Source: Gemmatimonadota bacterium (GTDB lineage: Bacteria; Gemmatimonadota; Gemmatimonadetes; Gemmatimonadales; GWC2-71-9). From it: a stretch of DNA of 7,141 nucleotides. The translations under genes and the position numbers were made by a program. Position 1 is the stretch's first letter. Each line of letters opens with the position of its first letter. The DNA lies in NCBI GenBank assembly GCA_029884275.1, contig JAOUIC010000081.1, forward strand, positions 1 to 7,141, written 5' to 3'. Shown piece by piece: positions 1-5,971 of this stretch. The notes beneath the pieces were generated by a model. It worked only from the letters and a program-made list of their open reading frames with translations. It did not search any database and was not told the DNA's origin.

Positions 1-690
1 AGCGCGGGGATGCTCGCGCTGGCGGTCACCGGGCTGATCTTCCCGACGTTGTTTCACGCCACTCACACCGGGGCTGCCGCGGTGGTGAGGGAACTCCGGT
101 TCTCCGAGGCGGTGGCCGTCGTCCTGATCCTCACCTACGGGTTCTCCCTGCTGTTCTCCCTCCGGACGCACAGCCGCCTGCTCGGCGGGGAGCCGCACCC
201 CGTGACGGCGAGAACCTGGGGCGTGGGCTTCTCCATGGCGGTCCTGGCCCTCGCGACCGTCGGGGTGGCCATCGAATCGGAGATCCTGGTGCACGCCGTC
301 GAGGGGATCACCCGGGACAGCGCCTGGCTGACCCAGGGCTTCCTCGGTCTGATCGTGATCCCCCTGATCGGCAACGCCGCGGAGCATGCCACCGCCGTGG
401 TCGTCGCGAAAAAGGGGAAGATGGACCTCGCGCTGCAGATCGCGCTCGGGTCCAGCACGCAGATCGCGCTGCTCATCGCCCCCCTCCTGGTGTTCATTGG
501 TCTGGTGACAGTGCCCGCCTCCAGCGGGGTCCAGATGGACCTCGTGTTCCAGCCGATGGCGGTCCTCGGGCTCGGGCTGGCCACCCTCCTGGCGTCGATC
601 GTGACGCTGGACGGGGAATCCAACTGGTTCGAAGGGGTGCAACTGCTGGCGCTGTACGCGCTGGTCGCCATCGCGGTATTCTTCCTCTGA
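1..690 (+). CDS. cax: Ca2+/H+ exchanger (CaCA family), C-terminal part, 5' end outside window
   Basis: Integral membrane antiporter that exports Ca2+ in exchange for protons. The frame is open from base 1 to a TGA at 688-690, giving 229 visible residues. CAX-type proteins are about 350 residues, so roughly the first 120 residues, with the first alpha-repeat, lie upstream of the window. The diagnostic second alpha-repeat is present: GNAAEH at visible residues 124-129, whose acidic Glu belongs to the ion-binding site, followed by a helix rich in small and polar residues (LGSSTQIALLIAP). About six hydrophobic segments are visible, and the protein ends in a hydrophobic helix (LLALYALVAIAVFFL), as usual for the family. 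The ATG at 10 is internal, not the start. Family assignment is firm; specificity for Ca2+ over other divalent cations is inferred from the family. Confidence 0.9.
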   Translation, partial: SAGMLALAVTGLIFPTLFHATHTGAAAVVRELRFSEAVAVVLILTYGFSLLFSLRTHSRLLGGEPHPVTARTWGVGFSMAVLALATVGVAIESEILVHAVEGITRDSAWLTQGFLGLIVIPLIGNAAEHATAVVVAKKGKMDLALQIALGSSTQIALLIAPLLVFIGLVTVPASSGVQMDLVFQPMAVLGLGLATLLASIVTLDGESNWFEGVQLLALYALVAIAVFFL

Positions 691-710
691 CCGCCATGTC
701 GGGCGGCGGT
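690..710 (+). terminator. possible weak hairpin after the exchanger gene
   Basis: Directly after the exchanger stop, CCGCC (691-695) can pair with GGCGG (702-706) around a short loop. A 6-bp alternative pairs ACCGCC with GGCGGT. No T-run follows, so an intrinsic terminator is doubtful; it may be only a stabilising hairpin. Confidence 0.25.
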
Positions 711-738
711 TGACGGGTGGAAAATCTGCCCGTAAGTT
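710..738 (+). promoter_or_regulatory. candidate sigma70-type promoter for the receiver-GGDEF gene
   Basis: TTGACG at 710-715 matches the -35 consensus at 5 of 6 positions. After exactly 17 bases comes TAAGTT at 733-738, a poorer -10 that keeps T1, A2 and T6. The predicted transcript would start near 745, about 35 bases before the CTG/GGGGAG start region. Based on pattern only. Confidence 0.35.
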
Positions 739-766
739 GCCTCGACTGAATCTCTTACAGGCCACC

Positions 767-782
767 GGGGAGCGACACGCTG
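767..782 (+). promoter_or_regulatory. Shine-Dalgarno-like GGGGAG before a possible CTG start
   Basis: GGGGAG at 767-772 lies 7 bases before CTG at 780-782, in frame with the receiver-GGDEF protein. The intervening codons 780-839 read as a normal first strand and helix of a receiver domain (RPTVIYHAPGRDSIPDL). The frame is closed by TGA at 747-749, so the true start lies between 750 and 840. The same GGGGAG motif precedes the TTG start at 4803. Confidence 0.4.
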
Positions 783-839
783 CGCACTCGACCAACGGTC
801 ATCTACCACGCCCCGGGACGGGACTCCATTCCGGATCTG

Positions 840-1772
840 GTGCGGAGTTGGGCCGAATCGGATGGCAGTCCCCTGCTGGCCTTGGGCGACCCCGCAGAGG
901 TCCATTCGATGATCCTGCGGGGCTTCCCGTGCTTCCTGTTCCTGGACGCGGACCGGACGGGAGCCGCCGGGCGGGACATCGTCACCCGGCTGAAGAGTGA
1001 CGCGTTCACCGCCATCGTCCCGGTGGTGGTGTTGAGCGACCGGCACGAACAGGCCGAGGTCGAGAGTTGGTTCGCCGCCGGGGCGGACGAGGTGATCACC
1101 GGGCTGTTCTCCGTCCCGGAGCAGCGCGCCAGGATCGCGGCCATCCAGACGCGCACCGCGCGCGATGTGTCGGTGCACCCGTCGACACGTCTGCCGGGAA
1201 CCACGGAAATCGAGCGGGAGATCCGCCGGCAGCTCGACGGCGGGGGCGAGTTCGCGGTGTGCTACGCCGATCTCGACCACTTCAAGGAGTTCAACGACCG
1301 GTACAGCTATTATGATGGCGACCGGGTCATCTACATCGTCTCGCGGATCCTTCACGACGTGGTGAAGGGAGTGATGCATGGCCGGGGCTTCGTCGGGCAC
1401 ATTGGTGGGGACGACTTCATCTTCATGATCCCGCTGCCCGCCGTGAACGAGATCTGTTCCGAAATCGTGTCGATATTCGACACCCTCGTCCCGCTGCAGT
1501 ACAATGAACAGGACCGCCGCGCCGGCTACTTCTTCGGGAAGGACCGCCGCGGCCAGCTGCACCGGGTGCCCCTGATGACGATCTCCATCGGCATCGTGAC
1601 CAATCGAAGCCGGAAGTTCACCCATCCGGCGCAGGTGAGCGAATTGGCGACCGAAATGAAGAGCTACGCGAAGACCCTGCCTGGATCGGTGTTCGTCGTC
1701 GACCGCCGCATCCAGAGCGATTCCGAAGATCCCGGCAACCGCCGTCCAGGCGCACCCCGCGTGGGGGACTGA
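840..1772 (+). CDS. degenerate receiver-GGDEF (diguanylate cyclase-like) protein
   Basis: Predicted cytoplasmic signalling protein, 310 residues from GTG 840; the real start may be CTG 780, adding 20 residues. Residues 1-105 are receiver-like: Asp36 sits at the phosphoacceptor position (FLFLDADRTG) and Ser66 at the Ser/Thr position (VVVLSD). However, the conserved Lys is Gly88 (ITGLF), and the acidic pair after strand 1 is absent (TVIYHAPG). Residues 118-288 form a GGDEF domain: LPG at 118-120, the metal and nucleotide region YADLDHFKEFND at 142-153, the signature as GGDDF at 189-193, and late TISIG and MKSYAK motifs. The RxxD inhibitory site five residues before the signature is missing (HGRG). 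In this family active enzymes make c-di-GMP from two GTP. Asp instead of Glu at signature position 4 makes activity uncertain; it could instead be a GTP or c-di-GMP sensor. It overlaps the next gene by one base, implying coupling. Confidence 0.8.
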   Translation: MRSWAESDGSPLLALGDPAEVHSMILRGFPCFLFLDADRTGAAGRDIVTRLKSDAFTAIVPVVVLSDRHEQAEVESWFAAGADEVITGLFSVPEQRARIAAIQTRTARDVSVHPSTRLPGTTEIEREIRRQLDGGGEFAVCYADLDHFKEFNDRYSYYDGDRVIYIVSRILHDVVKGVMHGRGFVGHIGGDDFIFMIPLPAVNEICSEIVSIFDTLVPLQYNEQDRRAGYFFGKDRRGQLHRVPLMTISIGIVTNRSRKFTHPAQVSELATEMKSYAKTLPGSVFVVDRRIQSDSEDPGNRRPGAPRVGD

Positions 1773-2545
1773 TGAACGTCACCTGCCAATCCTGTTCGAC
1801 CGTCTATCGGGTCGACCCACTCAAGGTGCCCTCAGCGGGCGTCCGTGCCCGGTGTAAGGTATGCGCGGCCGTCTTCCCGGTTCATCGGCCGGAGGTCGCC
1901 TTGCCGGCATCACCGCCGGTAATCGCCCCGCATGCGCCGGTCCCCGCCCAGGAGACCACCGCGCCCCGCCAAGCCCCGCCGATGGCAATGCCGGAACCCC
2001 CACCCTCGGCGCCGCCGAGGCTCCCCCTGCGCCCGACCACTCCACCCGCATTCGCACCGCAGCCGGTGGCTCCCTTCACCCCGCCGGCCCCCCCGGCGGC
2101 GCCAAGGGTGACGATGGCTCCGCCGCCCGCGGTTCCCGGCATCGGCGCGCGGCCGACACTGCCGCGGCAGTTCGGCCCGGTTGGGGGGGCGCCTGCGGTC
2201 GCGCCTCCCTCCCCGCCCGCGCCTCCGCCGACACCTCAGGCCGCGCCGCCGGGTCGGGAGCCGAGCAAGACCGGGTCGAGGCCGGTCAATCCATTCCTCA
2301 CCCACGATCCCACCCAGAAAGCCCGGCGGCTGGCCCGCGCGCTCATCTCTGACCTGGCGGTGTACTATCCGGACCGTCGCAAGGAGGGGCTCGCAAACGG
2401 CACACTCAAGGATCTCTTCAAGGAGGAGATCCAGAAGAGCTGGGAGGAGTACTCGGAGCAGGTAGGGAAGGAGGTCGCGAGTTCAACGACCCATTTCACC
2501 GACGCCCTGAACGAGATCCTCGCCGGAGGCCAACGGGTCTTCTAG
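1772..2545 (+). CDS. zinc-ribbon (MJ0042-type finger) protein with proline-rich linker
   Basis: A 257-residue protein of unknown function, translationally coupled to the upstream receiver-GGDEF gene (TGATG, one shared base; G-run at 1763-1767 just before the start). Residues 1-36 form an MJ0042-like zinc ribbon: Cys5-x2-Cys8 and Cys28-x2-Cys31, separated by the typical YRVDPLKVP and RARC segments. Residues about 38-182 are a Pro/Ala-rich, low-complexity linker with no predicted fold. Residues 183-257 are a charged, helix-forming domain (starting KARRLARALISDLAVYYPDRR) with an amphipathic heptad-like pattern and the tail EILAGGQRVF. No signal peptide or membrane helix is visible. Similar zinc-ribbon plus linker layouts occur in delta-proteobacterial and related genomes, usually unannotated. 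Pairing with a GGDEF-like protein suggests a role as effector or partner, but that is inference from position. Confidence 0.8.
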   Translation: MNVTCQSCSTVYRVDPLKVPSAGVRARCKVCAAVFPVHRPEVALPASPPVIAPHAPVPAQETTAPRQAPPMAMPEPPPSAPPRLPLRPTTPPAFAPQPVAPFTPPAPPAAPRVTMAPPPAVPGIGARPTLPRQFGPVGGAPAVAPPSPPAPPPTPQAAPPGREPSKTGSRPVNPFLTHDPTQKARRLARALISDLAVYYPDRRKEGLANGTLKDLFKEEIQKSWEEYSEQVGKEVASSTTHFTDALNEILAGGQRVF

Positions 2546-2665
2546 GGAGCCTTCGCGCAGGGCGCCTGACGCAGGTCCGGAACCGCGCGAGGGATTGTCC
2601 ACTGCGGCCACGACCCCCCCGGGTCTGCGGCGGGCCGAGCGGAGCCGGGCCGGCGGCCAGCCGCG

Positions 2666-2822
2666 TCAAGTCAGGCAGGGCACCCAGCCCCGCTGCAGCA
2701 GCCGGCGGCACACCAGATAGCGATTGGCCAAGCTGAACAGCGTGAAGGCCCCCGCGGTGTTCTTCCGCCAGCAGGAGCGTGTCCGTCCGATCGGGGCCTT
2801 CCCGGGTCAGGTCGTTACTCAC
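2666..2822 (-). pseudogene. small 51-residue ORF interrupted by one extra base (frameshift)
   Basis: Starts with GTG at 2820-2822, overlapping by 8 bases the stop of the sulfatase-fold gene, as operon genes often do. The first frame reads MSNDLTREGPDRTDTLLLAE and then degenerates into low-quality sequence. If the five-base C-run at 2749-2753 (G-run on the coding strand) were four bases, the frame would continue as EEHRGAFTLFSLANRY and end in RGWVPCLT with TGA at 2666-2668, 51 residues in all. The restored frame has strongly GC-biased third positions and a protein-like hydrophobic and basic composition, unlike the alternative 108-residue reading, which runs antisense into the zinc-ribbon gene. 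I do not recognise a family. It may be a real broken gene, an assembly indel, or a chance reading. Confidence 0.45.
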
Positions 2823-4803
2823 GCGACCCGTCCTGTCGTCCGAGGGTCACCAGCGTGTGGCGCAGCCGGATGAGGAGATCCCGCTGCTGCTGCAGTCGGG
2901 TCCTCAGACTGTCGCCGGCCGGCGACAGTGACCCAGTTGCCTCCTGATTGGCGAAATCGAGGTGCGCCCCTTCCAATTCCGCCCCCGTCAGGTAGTTCCG
3001 CATGTACGACACCGAGTCGCGCAAGGCGGCATCGGCACCCAGGTAGCCTTCCCCGAGGAGGAAGAGGGTGCGACCGGCGAATGGGCCGGCGAGGAGTGAT
3101 GTGCCCATATGGAAGAGGCGGCTGCCATCGATGCCAAGCAGGTCAAGGGCCGTGGGCATCACATCGATATGGGACGTCTGGTCCGTCACTTCGGTGAACC
3201 CGCCTATGCGCTCGGCGTCGAACACCAGGAGCGGCACGCGGAACATCACCTCATTGAGCCGGCCTGGTATGAGGCGCTTGTCCCGAAGCCGCGTGCCATC
3301 ACGAATGCGCACCCCATGGTCACCCAGGAGGATGATTACGGTCCGCTCCAACTGCCCCTGCCGCTCGAGCACCTCGAGCAGCCGGGCCACCATAGCGTCC
3401 TCCGCCCGGGCGGTGTGCATTCTGGCAGAGCGCCGCTCGTCGGGGGTGCGGGCGAATGAATCCGGGGCCAGAGGGTTGAGCATCGGCTCGTGGCCCAGCA
3501 TGGTCCGGATCACCACGAGGAACGGCGGCGCAGCTGCCGGGCGAGCCCCGATGAACTGCTCGGCCTGGTGGTAGGCCGCAGAGTCGGCGCTGATGCGCTC
3601 CGTGGCCGAGAGCCGCAAGGGGCCGGTGGCGGTGCTCATCGAAACTTGCTGGAATCCCATCGCGGCCACGAGCCAGCCTTCCTCCGAGAAGGTCATCTGG
3701 CGTCCGCCATAGTAGTATCGCGTCTCATAGCCCCGGCTGGCCAGGATGCGGGGCAGGGCATCGATACCCGGCATCCCGGTCCCCTCGAGTTCCCGGGCCA
3801 GCGAAGTGGCCCCAGGCAGATCGTACAGCGAGGTAAAGACGCTGAAGTCGGAGCGCGCGGACACCGGAGAGCTGGCGTAGTGGTTCCTCGCCACGATCGC
3901 ACGGGGCAGCAGGCGGGCGAGCGAGGGCCACTGCCGCGGATCGGTGAAATCATAGTCGGCGGCGGCATGGGTCTCGAGGATCACCAGGGCGAGATTGCGG
4001 GCAGGCGGCGCGTCGCGGTGCGGGGTGGTGTATCGCCGGTGATCCGGGGCACCAGGGCCCCAGGCGATCGCGCGATAGTCGGCCAGGATGGCCTCCGGGT
4101 CCGAGATCCGGCTGGCGGCCCGGTCCGGCAGGTGTGAGGCCTGGAAGAATTCTCTGGCCATCTGGACGGCGAGCGGGCGGTGCAGCGCATGATACCCGTC
4201 CTCACGGGCCAGCCCCGCGACAGCCAGGAGGCACAACAGGATCACGGCGAGCGTCATCGGCGGCCGCAACCACTTCGACCAGGCTACGCGGGTAAAGGGG
4301 ACCGCCAGTACGAAGAGCGGGAGAAACCCCGCGAGGATGAAGCCGAGGGCCACGACTCCCATGGGCCGCGACAGGTACAGGTCCGGTGCGACCAGGCCGG
4401 GGTCGTTCTTATACGCGTCCAGGAAGTCCCGGACGAGTGCGACCGTCGGAAAGCGGCCGATGATCGTCCAGACGATCCACGATCCGGTGGTCGCCATCAG
4501 CAGCGGCTGCAGCACAAGCAGCAGTGAAAGGCGTCGTGCCCGGGGAGTCAGCCAGGCAGTGAAGAGTGCCAGCAGCCCCGGCATGAGGACGAGCAGCAGG
4601 AGTGTGTCGAGCGCAAAGACGCCGGAGCGCCACCACGCGCCCACGCCCGGCAGCGCATTCCGTGCCAGGACCAGGTTGCCTTCGATCGAACCTGAGCCAA
4701 CCTGCCGCTTGTACCAGACGCAGGCGACATACCAGGGAAGAACGAAGAGAATGGCTTCCTGCCATCGCCGCAGCCAGGTCTCCGGCTCCGGATTCGGTGT
4801 CAA
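2815..4803 (-). CDS. membrane sulfatase-fold phospho(glycerol/ethanolamine) transferase, LTA-synthase-like
   Basis: A 662-residue envelope enzyme. The start is TTG at 4801-4803, preceded by GGGGAG with an 8-base gap; the longer open frame upstream (to 5043) only shadows the DUF1801 gene. Five membrane helices are visible at about residues 11-31, 61-85, 92-114, 149-170 and 182-199. A soluble alkaline-phosphatase/sulfatase domain follows, presumably periplasmic. Metal-site motifs in order are ILET (Glu277), the nucleophile region SPVSARSDF (Ser315 is the likely nucleophile, replacing the usual Thr), GHEP (438-440), LGDHG (Asp495, His496) and TSHIDVMPT (His545, Asp547). This order and topology match LtaS, the YejM/PbgA-type proteins and lipid A phosphoethanolamine transferases. 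The donor is probably a phospholipid head group and the acceptor a surface glycan or lipid; neither can be read from the sequence. It is the central gene of a leftward cluster, 31 bases after the DUF1801 stop. Confidence 0.82.
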   Translation of the reverse strand: MTPNPEPETWLRRWQEAILFVLPWYVACVWYKRQVGSGSIEGNLVLARNALPGVGAWWRSGVFALDTLLLLVLMPGLLALFTAWLTPRARRLSLLLVLQPLLMATTGSWIVWTIIGRFPTVALVRDFLDAYKNDPGLVAPDLYLSRPMGVVALGFILAGFLPLFVLAVPFTRVAWSKWLRPPMTLAVILLCLLAVAGLAREDGYHALHRPLAVQMAREFFQASHLPDRAASRISDPEAILADYRAIAWGPGAPDHRRYTTPHRDAPPARNLALVILETHAAADYDFTDPRQWPSLARLLPRAIVARNHYASSPVSARSDFSVFTSLYDLPGATSLARELEGTGMPGIDALPRILASRGYETRYYYGGRQMTFSEEGWLVAAMGFQQVSMSTATGPLRLSATERISADSAAYHQAEQFIGARPAAAPPFLVVIRTMLGHEPMLNPLAPDSFARTPDERRSARMHTARAEDAMVARLLEVLERQGQLERTVIILLGDHGVRIRDGTRLRDKRLIPGRLNEVMFRVPLLVFDAERIGGFTEVTDQTSHIDVMPTALDLLGIDGSRLFHMGTSLLAGPFAGRTLFLLGEGYLGADAALRDSVSYMRNYLTGAELEGAHLDFANQEATGSLSPAGDSLRTRLQQQRDLLIRLRHTLVTLGRQDGSRE

Positions 4804-4811
4804 GTCGGATG

Positions 4812-4817
4812 CTCCCC
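4812..4817 (-). promoter_or_regulatory. Shine-Dalgarno GGGGAG deciding the TTG start of the sulfatase-fold gene
   Basis: On the minus strand GGGGAG lies 8 bases before TTG 4801-4803. The protein from that TTG begins with a short polar stretch followed at once by the first membrane helix, as expected. The frame upstream of it has the composition of an out-of-frame reading (Arg/Ser-rich). Confidence 0.55.
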
Positions 4818-4834
4818 GGGCGGCCCCCGGCGTC

Positions 4835-5134
4835 CTAACGCTTCCCGGCGCGTGCCATCCGCCGCCGCAGCGGGCGCACGTCGCAGAGCTCCGTCCCGAC
4901 CCGCTTGAGCCAACGCCGGAGCGGCTCTGGCGCGATCGCCGAGACGTCGTAGTACTCGATCTGCGCCGCCTCGAACTTGCCCATCGGGGTGAGCCCCGGA
5001 TCCCCGAAGGCCTGGCCGTTCCAGAACAGCAGCACCACCCCACCCTGGGCGGGAACAGTGTAGCCGCCCACCGGCGTGTCCTTCACGAACCAGGCCGGCG
5101 CCCTGTGCCACACTCTTGACTCGGCACCGGGCAA
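4835..5134 (-). CDS. DUF1801-like small protein (main fragment; 5' part in another frame)
   Basis: A 99-residue reading from TTG 5132-5134 to TAG 4835-4837. It carries the features I associate with a DUF1801 (YdhG/iron-chaperone-like fold) subgroup: VWHRAPAWFV near the start, then GGYTV, a LLFWNGQAF strand, GLTPMGKFEAAQIEY, and a helix PEPLRRWLKR. The family is of unclear biochemical role. The usual N-terminal helix before the VWH motif is cut short here: the frame extends meaningfully upstream as EINRALPGAE and then fails. Removing one base from the C-run at 5149-5152 joins it to the ORF starting at ATG 5258, giving a 140-residue protein of normal family length. It is therefore either a frameshifted gene or a sequence error. 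It is the first member of the leftward cluster. Confidence 0.65.
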   Translation of the reverse strand: MPGAESRVWHRAPAWFVKDTPVGGYTVPAQGGVVLLFWNGQAFGDPGLTPMGKFEAAQIEYYDVSAIAPEPLRRWLKRVGTELCDVRPLRRRMARAGKR

Positions 5135-5148
5135 CGCGCGGTTGATCT

Positions 5149-5258
5149 CCCCGCACGGCGTTCGGGGAGATGGCCGCTTCCGCCGGCCCCTGTGCCGAGT
5201 TGTACGCCAGGCTGGTGGCCACGGTCCGGCCGGCCTTTGGCTGATGTCTCGTTGTCAT
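5149..5258 (-). pseudogene. 5' part of the frameshifted DUF1801-like gene
   Basis: An ATG at 5256-5258, with purine-rich GGAAAG five bases before it, opens the frame MTTRHQPKAGRTVATSLAYN and continues through SAQGPAEAAISPNAVR. At the four-base C-run 5149-5152 (GGGG on the coding strand) the frame is lost. Deleting one base continues it as EINRALPGAE into the DUF1801 fragment, giving 36 + 104 residues. The other upstream frame (LPERRAG) could also be joined, by one added G, so the exact original N-terminus is not certain. Confidence 0.4.
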
Positions 5259-5577
5259 CCTCGCTTTCCAGGCTGGGCGAGCCCTCGAACCGGGGATAGG
5301 GTGGGTCAGCACTTTCGTCGTCCCGCTTCCGCTCGACCGACCCCGGACAGGGGCAATCTCGCCGTACTGTGGCTGGCATGCCAGCCGCCCGCGCGGGATG
5401 CGCCGTCAGGCCGGGGGGCGGAGGGAGGGGCGCAGCCGGCAATCGTACCCGCACCACGGCTCGTGTTGACGGAGGCCGCCCGCCGGTGGGCGGCGCTCAT
5501 GCACCAGAGTTCGGGGGTCGACTTAGCCGCCGTCGGGGCGACGACCTCCCCTGGGTTCGCCCGGCGCTACGGCGGGC
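5259..5577. other. gene-poor stretch, no supported gene
   Basis: About 320 bases between the DUF1801 start and the transposase remnant. Open readings exist on both strands but are rich in Pro, Arg, Ala and Gly and show no domain motif. I looked for tRNA-like T-arms around the GGTTCGAGG sequence at about 5284-5292 (minus strand) and found no matching stems. The upstream control region for the leftward cluster should lie at the left end, but no clear promoter is seen. The stretch may be decayed accessory DNA associated with the adjacent IS remnant. Confidence 0.4.
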
Positions 5578-5754
5578 CTAGTGGGGCCGGGCCGGCGGCC
5601 GGTCGCGACCCGCCCTGGCGTACTGCGGTTCGACCAGGGCCAACCGCATCCGCCAAGGAAGTCCTGCCTCGATCTTAGCCAAGAAGCGCTCCCGCCCGGT
5701 GACCTTGCCCTTGGTGGTCCACGCCAACGACGCATCGGTGCGCTGCTTCGCCAC
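5578..5754 (-). pseudogene. IS5-family transposase, N-terminal remnant
   Basis: GTG at 5752-5754, preceded by GGAG with an 8-base gap, starts a 58-residue reading VAKQRTDASLAWTTKGKVTG, then RERFLAKIEAGLPWRMRLAL, then VEPQYARAGRDRPPA, ending at TAG. This follows the N-terminal pattern of IS5 transposases: a FLxxMDxxVPW-like segment, then a (L/V)EPxYxKAGxGRPP segment, at the right spacing. IS5 transposases are about 300-350 residues with a DDE catalytic core. Here the frame stops right after GRPP, so the core and catalytic residues are all missing and the fragment cannot transpose. I found no continuation of the core in the adjacent minus-strand frames down to 5258. Confidence 0.75.
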
Positions 5755-5786
5755 GAGGAGCACTCCGTTGAGTGGGGGGGCTCTAG
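5578..5786 (-). mobile_element. IS5-type insertion sequence remnant between two CTAG tetramers
   Basis: Contains the N-terminal transposase fragment (separate entry). CTAG occurs at 5578-5581 and again at 5783-5786. IS5-group elements are known to duplicate a YTAR target, of which CTAG is one form. The right boundary would place a C-rich end (AGCCCCCCCACTC, minus strand) 28 bases before the transposase start. However, the two inner ends are not inverted repeats of each other, so the left boundary is more likely a deletion junction than an intact end. Any full element, usually over 1 kb, has lost most of its length. Confidence 0.45.
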
Positions 5787-5971
5787 TCGATGAACTCGTA
5801 AGCCGGCGCTGAGCCTCCCGAGCGGGACCGAAACCCCCAGTCAGTGGACCGGACGGCGTGGGGCAGGGTGGCCAACACGTTGTCCGGTTTTCGTTTATCT
5901 TTGCCTTGAGGCACGTCCGCTCGGCCCAATCCGGGGCTCTGGACTCGCTGCCGCACCTGATCGGATGGGAC

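Noticed and set aside
135..1625. 496-codon open frame on the minus strand
   Set aside because: Lies antisense to the exchanger and GGDEF genes, both with clear protein motifs. The minus reading has no domain and is His/Asp/Arg-biased, as expected for a shadow in GC-rich DNA.
2496..2665. continuation of the small minus-strand ORF to 108 residues
   Set aside because: After the frameshift point the reading is Pro/Arg-rich, and its end runs antisense into the zinc-ribbon gene.
2546..2665. bidirectional terminator between the convergent genes
   Set aside because: Only short GC stems (such as CCTG-ACG-CAGG) are seen, with no T-run on either strand.
3490..4137. 215-codon open frame on the plus strand
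   Set aside because: Antisense to the catalytic domain of the sulfatase-fold gene; Gly/Arg/His-rich with no motif.
4804..5043. 80-codon N-terminal extension of the sulfatase-fold protein
   Set aside because: Ser/Arg/Gly-rich out-of-frame reading of the DUF1801 gene. A good ribosome binding site supports the TTG at 4803 instead.
5280..5460. tRNA-like sequences (GGTTCGAGG and GGGTACGATTGCC, minus strand)
   Set aside because: No T-stem, acceptor stem or anticodon arm can be paired around them.
2641..5600. 15-base identity GCCGGGCCGGCGGCC near 2644 and near 5586
   Set aside because: Low-complexity GC-only and partly self-complementary; likely chance in this composition, and the flanks do not match.
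5076..5678. 200-codon plus-strand open frame
   Set aside because: Runs antisense through the DUF1801 5' part and the transposase remnant; composition is Pro/Arg/Ala/Gly with no recognisable domain.
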